From the NCBI GenBank assembly GCA_002451715.1, contig DKDD01000020.1:1-9953 (forward strand): a stretch of DNA of 9,953 bases. The letters run 5' to 3'. Source of the DNA: Ruminococcaceae bacterium UBA6857. Lineage in GTDB: Bacteria; Bacillota; Clostridia; Oscillospirales; Acutalibacteraceae. The notes beneath the pieces were generated by a model that ran no database searches, was not told where the DNA came from, and saw only the letters and a program-made list of their open reading frames with translations. Both the position numbers and the translations under genes were made by a program. How positions within the stretch are numbered: position 1 is the first letter of the stretch; every line of letters begins with the position of its first letter. Shown in pieces: positions 1 through 6,486 of the stretch.

Positions 1-5
1 CGAAA

Positions 6-72
6 ATTTGCCTGCAAATTTTGTATCCTGCGACAGAATTTTGCGTCGATTTGCGGAATTTGCCGTGCAAAT
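6..72. promoter_or_regulatory. Pair of related ATTTGC/GCAAAT dyads upstream of the alcohol dehydrogenase promoter
   Basis: Two similar inverted repeats lie in the first 72 bases. Copy 1 is ATTTGC-CT-GCAAAT at 6-19, and its arms extend to 9 bp (3-11 with 14-22). Copy 2 is ATTTGC-CGT-GCAAAT at 58-72. Their starts are 52 bp apart, about five helical turns, which would suit a DNA-binding protein contacting both. A further ATTTGC at 49-54 can pair with GCAAAT at 67-72. Alternatively, copy 1 could be the AT-rich terminator hairpin of a gene to the left, since it ends in TTTT. The repeats are seen directly. The operator role is inference, and no known regulator's site is recognised. Confidence 0.4.
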
Positions 73-103
73 GTGACGGTTATGTTAATTTTCTTACGAA
101 GTT

Positions 104-121
104 CTGTAATTTTTTTAACAA
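104..121. promoter_or_regulatory. Possible degenerate Rex operator
   Basis: The Rex consensus is TTGTTAA-N4-TTAACAA. Here the right half TTAACAA (115-121) is perfect, but the left half CTGTAAT (104-110) matches at only 4 of 7 positions. The site ends 4 bases before the -35 box, where a bound repressor could interfere with RNA polymerase. A second near-perfect half, ATGTTAA, lies at 82-88 without a good partner. Alcohol dehydrogenase genes are common Rex targets in Firmicutes, and rex itself lies downstream in this window. The call is weak because such half-sites arise easily in AT-rich DNA. Confidence 0.3.
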
Positions 122-125
122 ACTA

Positions 126-154
126 TTGACATTGGCAAACCGAGCCGCTATAAT
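126..154 (+). promoter_or_regulatory. Consensus sigma-A promoter of the alcohol dehydrogenase gene
   Basis: TTGACA at 126-131 and TATAAT at 149-154 are separated by exactly 17 bp, a perfect match to the vegetative promoter consensus. Transcription should start near 160-162, giving a leader of about 60 bases. The ribosome binding site GGAGGG (207-212) lies 7 bases before the ATG at 220. A promoter this strong usually needs a repressor or other control, which makes the upstream dyads worth noting. Confidence 0.85.
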
Positions 155-219
155 GAAGCCGTAAGCAAGATTTCAAAGGCACTTTTACAAAAAAATTATT
201 TTTTACGGAGGGCTTTGTT

Positions 220-1437
220 ATGGCAAGATTCACTTTACCCAGAGATGTATATTTCGGCGAAGGAACGCTCGAGGAACTGAAGAACCTCGACGGTAAGCGC
301 GCTATTGTTGTTGTCGGCGGCGGCACGATGAAGCGCATGGGCTTCCTCGATCGTGCAGTTCAGTATCTGAAGGACGGCGGCATGGAAGTTGAGCTGTTTG
401 AGGGCGTTGAGCCCGACCCGTCGGTGGAGACCGTGATGCGCGGCGCAGAGGCTATGCGCAAGTTCCAGCCTGACTGGACCATTGCCATGGGCGGTGGTTC
501 TCCAATCGATGCAGCGAAGGCCATGTGGATCAAGTATGAGTATCCAGATTGCACCTTCGAGGATATGTGCAAGGTCTTCGGTATCCCAGAGCTTCGTCAT
601 AAGGCACACTTCTGCGCAATTTCTTCTACCTCTGGTACAGCAACCGAGGTAACGGCATTCTCCATCATCACGGATTATCAGAAGGGCACGAAGTACCCGA
701 TCGCAGATTTTGAGATCACACCGGATGTAGCCATTGTCGATCCTGCACTTGCAGAGACCATGCCGAAGAAGCTGGTTGCACATACCGGTATGGATGCCAT
801 GACCCATGCGATTGAGGCGTATGTCTCAACGGCAAACTGCAATTATACGGATGCACTTGCCATTCACGCCATCGAGCTCATCCAGGGCAATCTTGTAAAG
901 TCCTATAATGAAGATATGGCAGCACGTGACACCATGCATGATGCACAGTGCCTTGCTGGTATGGCCTTCTCCAATGCATTACTGGGTATCGTTCACTCCA
1001 TGGCACATAAGACCGGTGCCGTATTTGCAGATTATGGCGCACACATCATCCACGGCGCAGCAAACGCAATGTATCTTCCGAAAGTTATTGCTTTCAACGC
1101 AAAAGATCCCGTTGCGGCTGAACGTTATGCAAAGATTGCCGATTATATGAACCTCGGCGGCGAAACCACCGAAGAAAAAATCAAAAATCTCATTGCCGAA
1201 CTTCGCCACATGAACGACGAACTCAACATTCCGCACTGCATTAAGCATTACGGCGCAGACAGCTATCCCACCGAAGAAGGCTTTGTTCCCGAAAAAGTTT
1301 TCCTTGAAAGACTTCATGATATCGCTGTTAACGCAATCGGCGACGCATGCACGGGTTCAAACCCGCGTCAGCCCAGCGTTGATGAAATGGAAAAACTTCT
1401 CAAGTGCTGCTATTACGACACCGAAGTTGATTTCTGA
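220..1437 (+). CDS. Iron-containing alcohol dehydrogenase, mosaic codon use
   Basis: A 405-residue member of the group III (Fe-ADH) family, which reduces aldehydes to alcohols (or the reverse) with NAD(P)H in the cytoplasm and so disposes of reducing power. The N-terminal dinucleotide-binding domain contains GGGSP (91-95). Expected metal ligands are Asp192 and His196 (in GMDAMTHAIEAY), His259 (in HSMAHK) and His278 (in the HG pair). The spacing from His259 to His278 is about five residues longer than in FucO-like enzymes, so this is a distinct subgroup. Substrate and cofactor cannot be read from sequence. GGAGGG 7 bases upstream supports the ATG at 220. The gene stands alone between its own promoter and terminator. 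The odd point is that codons 1-287 use AAG for all 15 lysines and GAG for 14 of 18 glutamates. From codon 288 on, all 13 glutamates are GAA and 6 of 9 lysines are AAA, as in the neighbouring genes. The reading frame is intact across the switch. Confidence 0.95.
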   Translation: MARFTLPRDVYFGEGTLEELKNLDGKRAIVVVGGGTMKRMGFLDRAVQYLKDGGMEVELFEGVEPDPSVETVMRGAEAMRKFQPDWTIAMGGGSPIDAAKAMWIKYEYPDCTFEDMCKVFGIPELRHKAHFCAISSTSGTATEVTAFSIITDYQKGTKYPIADFEITPDVAIVDPALAETMPKKLVAHTGMDAMTHAIEAYVSTANCNYTDALAIHAIELIQGNLVKSYNEDMAARDTMHDAQCLAGMAFSNALLGIVHSMAHKTGAVFADYGAHIIHGAANAMYLPKVIAFNAKDPVAAERYAKIADYMNLGGETTEEKIKNLIAELRHMNDELNIPHCIKHYGADSYPTEEGFVPEKVFLERLHDIAVNAIGDACTGSNPRQPSVDEMEKLLKCCYYDTEVDF

Positions 1438-1452
1438 TCAAGCTTTTCCTAA

Positions 1453-1613
1453 TAAAAAGCTTTTGTGCTCCGGTCTTAAAAAGTTTCTCTTGAACTTCTC
1501 CGTTTTTATGCTCATCCGAATCCTTTCGTTTTTAAGACCCCCCCCGAAAAAGCCGAAAGCCGGCTCGAACAAAGGTTTTTCTTTGAGACTTTCGGACATT
1601 CAAAAGCTTTTTA
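1453..1613. repeat. Possible small inverted-repeat (MITE-like) element
   Basis: The ends are 13-bp inverted repeats: TAAAAAGCTTTTG (1453-1465) and CAAAAGCTTTTTA (1601-1613). If the 11-bp core arms AAAAGCTTTTG and CAAAAGCTTTT are taken as the termini, each is flanked by TA, the duplication expected of IS630/mariner-type insertion. Inside lie an 11-bp inverted repeat, GGTCTTAAAAA (1472-1482) with TTTTTAAGACC (1529-1539), and CCGAAAG (1553-1559) with CTTTCGG (1589-1595). There is no transposase or convincing ORF. The caution is that AAAAGCTTTT is itself a palindrome and recurs in part at 1440-1447, so the end match is weaker evidence than its length suggests. It could simply be a structured 3' untranslated region of the upstream gene. 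Confidence 0.4.
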
Positions 1614-1648
1614 AAAACAATATTTACTGCCGGCGCGTATGCGCTAGC

Positions 1649-1680
1649 CTGCTGCCGGAATATTCCGGCAGCAGTATTTT
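1649..1680 (+). terminator. Strong rho-independent terminator after the alcohol dehydrogenase gene
   Basis: Bases 1649-1674 form a perfect 26-bp palindrome whose RNA would fold into an 11-bp GC-rich stem (CTGCTGCCGGA pairing with TCCGGCAGCAG) around an ATAT loop. TATTTTATCTT follows directly. It lies 212 bases after the stop codon, so the upstream mRNA has a long 3' tail unless AT-rich hairpins nearer the gene also stop transcription. An earlier CTGCCGG (1627-1633) could pair with CCGGCAG (1665-1671) instead, and a small GCGC-GTAT-GCGC hairpin lies between. Confidence 0.85.
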
Positions 1681-1731
1681 ATCTTGAAAACAATGCTTTT
1701 GCCGCTGCCGAAAATCTTTTGCAGTGAAAGC

Positions 1732-1770
1732 TTGATATATAAATTTGATTACAAATTAAAGGCTATTTAA
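1732..1770 (+). promoter_or_regulatory. Likely promoter/operator zone of the nfn-hyd operon
   Basis: This AT-rich stretch lies between the terminator and nfnA and should hold the operon promoter. TATAAA (1738-1743) is a fair -10 box, and TTGATA (1732-1737) a fair -35 box without a good partner 17 bp downstream. The imperfect dyad AATTTG-ATTA-CAAATT (1742-1757) overlaps this zone and could be an operator. It does not match the Rex consensus. The exact boxes cannot be fixed by eye. Confidence 0.3.
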
Positions 1771-1790
1771 AGATAAAGGAGACTTGCCGC

Positions 1791-2639
1791 ATGTATAAAA
1801 TTGTAAGAAAGAAAAAGCTGACCGCCGCCGTTACTCAAATGGAAATTGAAGCGCCGCTTGTTGCAAAAAAAGCGCTTCCCGGTCAGTTTATCATTCTTCG
1901 TGTTGACGAAAACGGAGAGAGAATCCCCCTCACCGTTGCCGGATACAACAGAGAAGAGGGAACCGTTAAAATCATCTTTCAAATCGTCGGCTCAACAACC
2001 GAAATGCTTGACGAAAAGAAAGAAGGCGAATATATTCAGGATTTCGTCGGTCCTCTCGGCGTTGCAACAAACATCGGCGGTCTTAAAAAAGTTTGCGTAA
2101 TCGGCGGCGGCGTCGGTTGTGCAATTGCGCTTCCGATTGCGGAAGAACTTGCACAGGCGGGCGCAAACGTAACCGGCATCATCGGTTTCCGCAACCGCGA
2201 AAACGTTATTCTTGAAGACGAGTTTGTCAAAAGTTCAAACAAGCTTGTTCTTATGACGGACGACGGTTCTTACGGAAGACACGGAAACGTTACCGTTCCC
2301 CTCAAAGAAATGCTTGAAAAAGGCGAAAAGTTTGATGAGATCATTGCCATCGGTCCGCTCATCATGATGAAATTTGTTGTTGCCGCGGCAAAACCTTTCG
2401 GCGTTCCCGTCACGGTTTCAATGAATCCGATTATGATTGACGGAACCGGAATGTGCGGCGGTTGCCGCCTTACCCTTGTTCAGGACGGAAAGCGTGTTAC
2501 CAAATTTGCGTGCGTTGACGGTCCGGACTTCAACGGCTATGAAGTTGATTTTGACGAAGCAATGTCAAGAAGCAGATACTACCGCGGTTTTGAAGAAAAA
2601 GAACGCGAAAAAACCTGCAACCTTTTCAAGAACCACTAA
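1791..2639 (+). CDS. nfnA: NADH-dependent ferredoxin:NADP+ oxidoreductase subunit A (NfnA)
   Basis: The 282-residue small subunit of Nfn, related to dihydroorotate dehydrogenase electron-transfer subunits and also called SudB. With NfnB it reversibly couples NADH and reduced ferredoxin to the reduction of two NADP+ by flavin-based electron bifurcation, in the cytoplasm. An FAD-binding domain (about 1-98, with RIPLTVAG at 44-51) precedes an NAD-binding domain (GGGVGC at 105-110). A C-terminal [2Fe-2S] site follows with Cys222, Cys225 and Cys241. Asp217, in DGTGMCGGC, is positioned to be the fourth ligand, since the family uses one Asp and three Cys. AAAGGAG (1775-1781) is 9 bases before the ATG. 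The stop codon TAA overlaps the ribosome binding site of nfnB (TAAGGAGGG), so the two are translated as a pair. The adjacent nfnB makes Nfn more likely than a pyrimidine or sulfide enzyme. Confidence 0.93.
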   Translation: MYKIVRKKKLTAAVTQMEIEAPLVAKKALPGQFIILRVDENGERIPLTVAGYNREEGTVKIIFQIVGSTTEMLDEKKEGEYIQDFVGPLGVATNIGGLKKVCVIGGGVGCAIALPIAEELAQAGANVTGIIGFRNRENVILEDEFVKSSNKLVLMTDDGSYGRHGNVTVPLKEMLEKGEKFDEIIAIGPLIMMKFVVAAAKPFGVPVTVSMNPIMIDGTGMCGGCRLTLVQDGKRVTKFACVDGPDFNGYEVDFDEAMSRSRYYRGFEEKEREKTCNLFKNH

Positions 2640-2652
2640 GGAGGGAATTATA

Positions 2653-4041
2653 ATGGCTATCGAACCGAAAAAACATGAAATGCCGACCCAAGACCCGCTT
2701 GTCCGCGAAAAAAACTTTAAGGAAGTTGCGCTCGGCTATACGGCAGAAATCGCAGTTGAAGAGGCAAATCGCTGCCTTAATTGCAAAAACAAACCCTGCG
2801 TTTCCGGCTGCCCGGTAAACATTGACATTCCCGACTTTATCTCGCAGATAAAGCAGAATAAATTTGAAGAAGCATATTCGATCATTTCCGATTCTTCATC
2901 GCTTCCCGCAGTTTGCGGAAGAGTTTGTCCGCAGGAATCGCAGTGCGAAAAGCACTGCACGCTCGGAATCAAGTTTGAACCCGTTGCAATCGGAAGACTT
3001 GAACGTTTTGTTGCCGATTGGCACAACGAACACAGCAATACCGCTCCCGAAAAGCCGCAGTCAAACGGACTCAAGGTTGCCGTAATAGGTTCCGGTCCGT
3101 CCGGTCTTGCCTGCGCAGGCGACCTTGCAAAAAAAGGTTATAAAGTCACCGTTTTTGAAGCACTCCATTCCGCCGGCGGCGTTTTGGTTTACGGTATTCC
3201 GGAATTCAGACTTCCGAAATCAATTGTTGCAAAAGAAATTGATACACTCAAAGCGCTCGGCGTTGACATTGAAACCGATGTCGTAATCGGAAAAACGCTC
3301 ACGATTGACGAACTTTTTGACAACGGATATGAAGCCGTATTCGTCGGTTCGGGCGCAGGACTTCCGAAGTTCATGGGAATCAAAGGCGAAGGATTCAACG
3401 GCGTTTATTCTGCAAATGAGTTCCTCACCAGAATCAACCTTATGAAAGCTTATGAAAACGAAAGCCACACACCGATTCACCACGGACACAAGGTTCTTGT
3501 TGTCGGCGGCGGAAATGTTGCAATGGACGCGGCGCGATGTGCAAGAAGACTCGGCGGCGAAGTTTCAATCGTATACAGAAGAACCGAAACCGAACTGCCT
3601 GCAAGAAAAGAAGAAATTGAACACGCAAAAGAAGAGGGAATAGAATTTATGTTTCTCACCTCTCCCACCGAAATTATCGGCGACAGCAACGGAAATGTTT
3701 CCGGAATGGTCTGCCAAAAGATGGTTCTTTCCGCTCCGGACGAAAGCGGAAGAGCAAAACCTGTTCCACTTTCCGATAGTGACTTTACGATTGACGCAGA
3801 TTGTGTTATAATGGCATTGGGTACTTCTCCGAACCCGCTCATCAGAAACACCACCGAGGGTCTTGAAACCCAAAAATGGGGCGGTATTATCGTTGACGAC
3901 GAAACAGGTCTGACTTCAAGAGAGGGCGTTTATGCCGGCGGCGACGCCGTAACGGGTTCTGCAACCGTTATTCTTGCCATGGGAGCCGGAAAGCACGCCG
4001 CTCATGCGATTGATGAATATCTCAAGGAGAAGCATTCTTAA
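2653..4041 (+). CDS. nfnB: NADH-dependent ferredoxin:NADP+ oxidoreductase subunit B (NfnB)
   Basis: The 462-residue large subunit, resembling the glutamate synthase small chain (also called SudA/GltA). It carries the bifurcating FAD, the NADPH site and two [4Fe-4S] clusters. The N-terminal cluster cysteines are at 41, 44, 49 and 53, and at 88, 92, 98 and 102. The first dinucleotide fold is GSGPSG (146-151), the second GGGNVA (285-290), followed by the arginine pair in VYRRTETELPAR typical of NADPH binding. The flavin closing motif is YAGGDAVTGSATVILAMGAG (427-446). I start at 2653 because AAGGAGGG (2638-2645) is 7 bases upstream and MAIEPKK begins like the family; a frame-compatible ATG at 2437 lies inside nfnA. 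With no glutamate synthase large subunit beside it and nfnA directly upstream, a role in glutamate synthesis is unlikely. Confidence 0.95.
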   Translation: MAIEPKKHEMPTQDPLVREKNFKEVALGYTAEIAVEEANRCLNCKNKPCVSGCPVNIDIPDFISQIKQNKFEEAYSIISDSSSLPAVCGRVCPQESQCEKHCTLGIKFEPVAIGRLERFVADWHNEHSNTAPEKPQSNGLKVAVIGSGPSGLACAGDLAKKGYKVTVFEALHSAGGVLVYGIPEFRLPKSIVAKEIDTLKALGVDIETDVVIGKTLTIDELFDNGYEAVFVGSGAGLPKFMGIKGEGFNGVYSANEFLTRINLMKAYENESHTPIHHGHKVLVVGGGNVAMDAARCARRLGGEVSIVYRRTETELPARKEEIEHAKEEGIEFMFLTSPTEIIGDSNGNVSGMVCQKMVLSAPDESGRAKPVPLSDSDFTIDADCVIMALGTSPNPLIRNTTEGLETQKWGGIIVDDETGLTSREGVYAGGDAVTGSATVILAMGAGKHAAHAIDEYLKEKHS

Positions 4042-4072
4042 AAAAAGAAAAAAATTCATCAAAAGATGACTG

Positions 4073-4101
4073 CCGACCGGGCGCTTTGCGCACCCGGCCG
4101 G
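4073..4101 (+). other. GC-rich hairpin between nfnB and hydC
   Basis: In the 93-base gap between nfnB and hydC, CCGACCGGGCGC (4073-4084) pairs with GCGC (4088-4091), CCGG (4094-4097) and CCGG (4098-4101). This gives a 12-position stem with a TTT loop, a 2-base AC bulge and one A-C mismatch. No T-run follows, so it is not a standard terminator. It may act as an mRNA processing or stability element that sets different amounts of Nfn and Hyd, or as a partial attenuator. Confidence 0.5.
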
Positions 4102-4134
4102 TTGTTGTGCAAAAGAAAGGAAGGAACAGAAAGG

Positions 4135-4620
4135 TTGAATTCATCATTTGACTTCTCGGTCGTTGACTCAATTCTTGAAAGTCACGACTGCCAAAAACAG
4201 GCGATAATCGCCGTTCTTCAGGAAATTCAAGAGCATTACCACTATCTTCCGCGCGAAGTTTTTCCCCATCTTTCGGAAAAACTTGACATCAGCGAAGCGC
4301 GCATTTACTCCGTTGCAACGTTTTATGAAAACTTTTCGCTTGAACCCAAGGGAAAGTATGTTATCAAGGTCTGCGACGGAACAGCCTGCCACGTTCGCCG
4401 CTCGATTCCGATTCTTGAAAAGCTTCGCAGCGAACTCGGCTTGAGCGAAAGCAAAAAAACAACGGACGACCTCCTTTTCACGGTTGAAACCGTTTCGTGC
4501 CTCGGCGCGTGCGGTCTTGCCCCGGTGCTCACGGTCAACGACAAAGTTCACCCGGCAATGACCCCGGACAAGGCAAAAGCACTTCTTGACGAATTAAAGG
4601 AGGAAAGTTCAAATGCTTGA
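4135..4620 (+). CDS. hydC: Electron-bifurcating [FeFe]-hydrogenase subunit HydC (NuoE-like)
   Basis: A 161-residue NuoE-like subunit. An N-terminal helical part (about 10-70, including LPREVFPHLSEKLDIS and IYSVATFYENF) precedes a thioredoxin-fold [2Fe-2S] domain with Cys80, Cys85, Cys122 and Cys126 (CX4C, then CX3C). With HydB and HydA it forms the enzyme that makes H2 using NADH and reduced ferredoxin together. I choose TTG at 4135: AGGAAGG lies just upstream and the length then matches NuoE. The in-frame ATG at 4066 would add 23 residues unlike the family, translated through the hairpin at 4073-4101. The gene overlaps hydB by 8 bases, which indicates coupled translation. A TTG start could lower its rate of initiation. 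Confidence 0.92.
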   Translation: MNSSFDFSVVDSILESHDCQKQAIIAVLQEIQEHYHYLPREVFPHLSEKLDISEARIYSVATFYENFSLEPKGKYVIKVCDGTACHVRRSIPILEKLRSELGLSESKKTTDDLLFTVETVSCLGACGLAPVLTVNDKVHPAMTPDKAKALLDELKEESSNA

Positions 4621-6484
4621 AAACAGAGAACAGCTTCGAGCTTTCCGCGAAAAGGAAGCTGCCGCTTATAATTCACAGGTTGAAAAAATCATCATCTGCG
4701 CCGGAACCGGCTGCGTTGCCGGCGGTTCGCTTGACGTTTATGAAAAGCTCAAAACGCTCATGACCGAAGCCGGAATCAACGTTGAAGTTGAGCTTAAAGC
4801 AGAACCGCACGAACGCGCAATGGGACTCAAAAAAAGCGGCTGCCACGGCTTTTGCGAAATGGGTCCGCTTCTTCGCATTGACCCGCAAGGCTGGCTTTAC
4901 ACAAAAGTTCACGTTGAAGACTGCGAAGAAATCGTTGAAAAAACAATCAAAAACGGTGAATACATCGACCGTCTCGCCTATAAAAAAGACGGTGAACTTT
5001 ACAGAAGACAGGAAGACATTCCTTTTTATAAACAGCAGACAAGACTTGTTCTTGAACACTGCGGAAGAATCGACGCCCAATCAATCAGAGAATACATTGC
5101 TCTCGGCGGCTACACCGCTTTTGAAAAAGCTCTTTTTGACATGACCGGCGACGAAATCATTGAAGAAATTACCCGTTCCGCCCTCAGAGGACGCGGAGGC
5201 GGAGGATTCCCCGCCGGACGCAAGTGGGCCCAGGTCAGAAGACAGACGGAAAAACAAAAGTACGTTGTCTGCAACGGCGACGAGGGCGATCCCGGCGCAT
5301 TCATGGACAGAAGTATCATGGAGGGCGACCCCCACAGAATGCTTGAGGGCATGATGATTGCCGCAGTTGCCTGCGGTGCAAGCGAGGGCTATATCTATGT
5401 CCGCGCGGAATATCCCCTTGCGGTTGCAAGACTCAAAAACGCAATTGCTCAGGCAGAAGAGCTTGGCCTTTTGGGCGACAACATTCTCGGCTCCGATTTT
5501 TCGTTCAAACTTCACATCAACCGCGGCGCAGGCGCCTTTGTCTGCGGCGAAGGCAGTGCACTCACCGCTTCAATCGAAGGCAAGCGCGGCTTTCCCCGCG
5601 TTAAACCGCCGAGAACCGTTGAACACGGACTTTTTGACAAACCCACCGTTCTCAACAACGTTGAAACTTATGCAAACGTTGCACCGATTATCAACAACGG
5701 TGCAGACTGGTATCTCGGTTACGGCACGGAAAAAAGCCCCGGAACAAAGGCTTTTGCCCTCACAGGAAACATTCAAAACACCGGCCTTATCGAAGTTCCG
5801 ATGGGTACCACACTTCGAAAAATTATTTTTGACATCGGCGGCGGCATGAGGGGCGGCGACTTCAAAGCCGTTCAAATCGGCGGACCGTCCGGTGCATGCT
5901 TAACAAAAGAACACCTTGATTTGCCCCTTGATTTTGACACGCTCAAAAAAGTCGGCGCAATGATCGGTTCCGGCGGACTTGTTGTTATGGATTCGAACAC
6001 CTGCATGGTTGAGGTTGCCCGCTTCTTCATGCACTTTACTCAAAACGAATCCTGCGGAAAATGCGTTCCCTGCCGCGAAGGCACAAAAAGAATGCTTGAA
6101 ATTCTTGAAAGAATCGTTGCCGGAGAAGGCAGAGACGGCGACATTGAACTGCTTTTGGAACTTGCGGACACAATCAGCGCAACCGCGCTTTGCGGACTTG
6201 GCAAGAGCGCACCTTCGCCCGTTATCAGCACAATCAAAAACTTCCGCGAAGAGTACGAAGCTCATATCAAAGACAAGAACTGCCCTGCCGGACAGTGCCA
6301 GAAGCTCAAGAAAATCAGCATTGACCCCGAAATCTGCAAAGGCTGCTCAAAATGCGCCCGTCAATGCCCCGTCGGCGCAATCAGCGGAAAAATCAAAGAA
6401 CCGTATAAAATCGATCTTTCAAAATGTATCCGCTGCATGAGCTGCGTTTCGGCGTGTGCATTCCACGCGATCAAGGAGGGTTAA
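4613..6484 (+). CDS. hydB: Electron-bifurcating [FeFe]-hydrogenase subunit HydB (NuoF-like)
   Basis: A 623-residue flavin- and NADH-binding subunit of the trimeric hydrogenase and the likely site of bifurcation. Domains in order: a thioredoxin-fold [2Fe-2S] domain (Cys29, Cys34, Cys77, Cys81); the NuoF core with its glycine-rich loop LRGRGGGGFPAGRKW (191-205), NGDEGDPGAFMDR (221-233) and CGEGSAL (311-317); a [4Fe-4S] site at CGKCVPC (481-487) completed by Cys527; and a C-terminal two-cluster ferredoxin domain (Cys575, 578, 581, 585 and Cys605, 608, 611, 615). The extra N- and C-terminal cluster domains separate HydB from plain respiratory NuoF. AAAGGAGG (4596-4603) supports the start. The stop codon lies 2 bases before hydA. 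NADH rather than NADPH use is assumed from the family. Confidence 0.96.
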   Translation: MLENREQLRAFREKEAAAYNSQVEKIIICAGTGCVAGGSLDVYEKLKTLMTEAGINVEVELKAEPHERAMGLKKSGCHGFCEMGPLLRIDPQGWLYTKVHVEDCEEIVEKTIKNGEYIDRLAYKKDGELYRRQEDIPFYKQQTRLVLEHCGRIDAQSIREYIALGGYTAFEKALFDMTGDEIIEEITRSALRGRGGGGFPAGRKWAQVRRQTEKQKYVVCNGDEGDPGAFMDRSIMEGDPHRMLEGMMIAAVACGASEGYIYVRAEYPLAVARLKNAIAQAEELGLLGDNILGSDFSFKLHINRGAGAFVCGEGSALTASIEGKRGFPRVKPPRTVEHGLFDKPTVLNNVETYANVAPIINNGADWYLGYGTEKSPGTKAFALTGNIQNTGLIEVPMGTTLRKIIFDIGGGMRGGDFKAVQIGGPSGACLTKEHLDLPLDFDTLKKVGAMIGSGGLVVMDSNTCMVEVARFFMHFTQNESCGKCVPCREGTKRMLEILERIVAGEGRDGDIELLLELADTISATALCGLGKSAPSPVISTIKNFREEYEAHIKDKNCPAGQCQKLKKISIDPEICKGCSKCARQCPVGAISGKIKEPYKIDLSKCIRCMSCVSACAFHAIKEG

Positions 6485-6486
6485 AA

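Noticed and set aside
235..807. 190-codon open frame on the - strand
   Set aside because: It lies entirely opposite the alcohol dehydrogenase, is rich in Cys, His and Arg as expected of a reverse-strand shadow, and shows no family motif.
1538..1545. Run of eight C as a possible phase-variation tract
   Set aside because: It is outside any credible gene and not placed between promoter boxes, so slippage would have no obvious effect.
1283..1687. 134-codon open frame overlapping the end of the dehydrogenase gene
   Set aside because: It is an out-of-frame shadow over the gene and runs into low-complexity intergenic DNA. It has no ribosome binding site or recognisable domain and crosses the terminator palindrome.
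2437..2652. Upstream ATG as the start of nfnB
   Set aside because: It would overlap nfnA by about 200 bases and add 72 residues with no family similarity. The ATG at 2653 has an ideal ribosome binding site.
4066..4134. ATG at 4066 as the start of hydC
   Set aside because: The 23 extra residues come from a GC-rich hairpin and do not resemble NuoE. The TTG at 4135 has a good ribosome binding site and gives the usual length.
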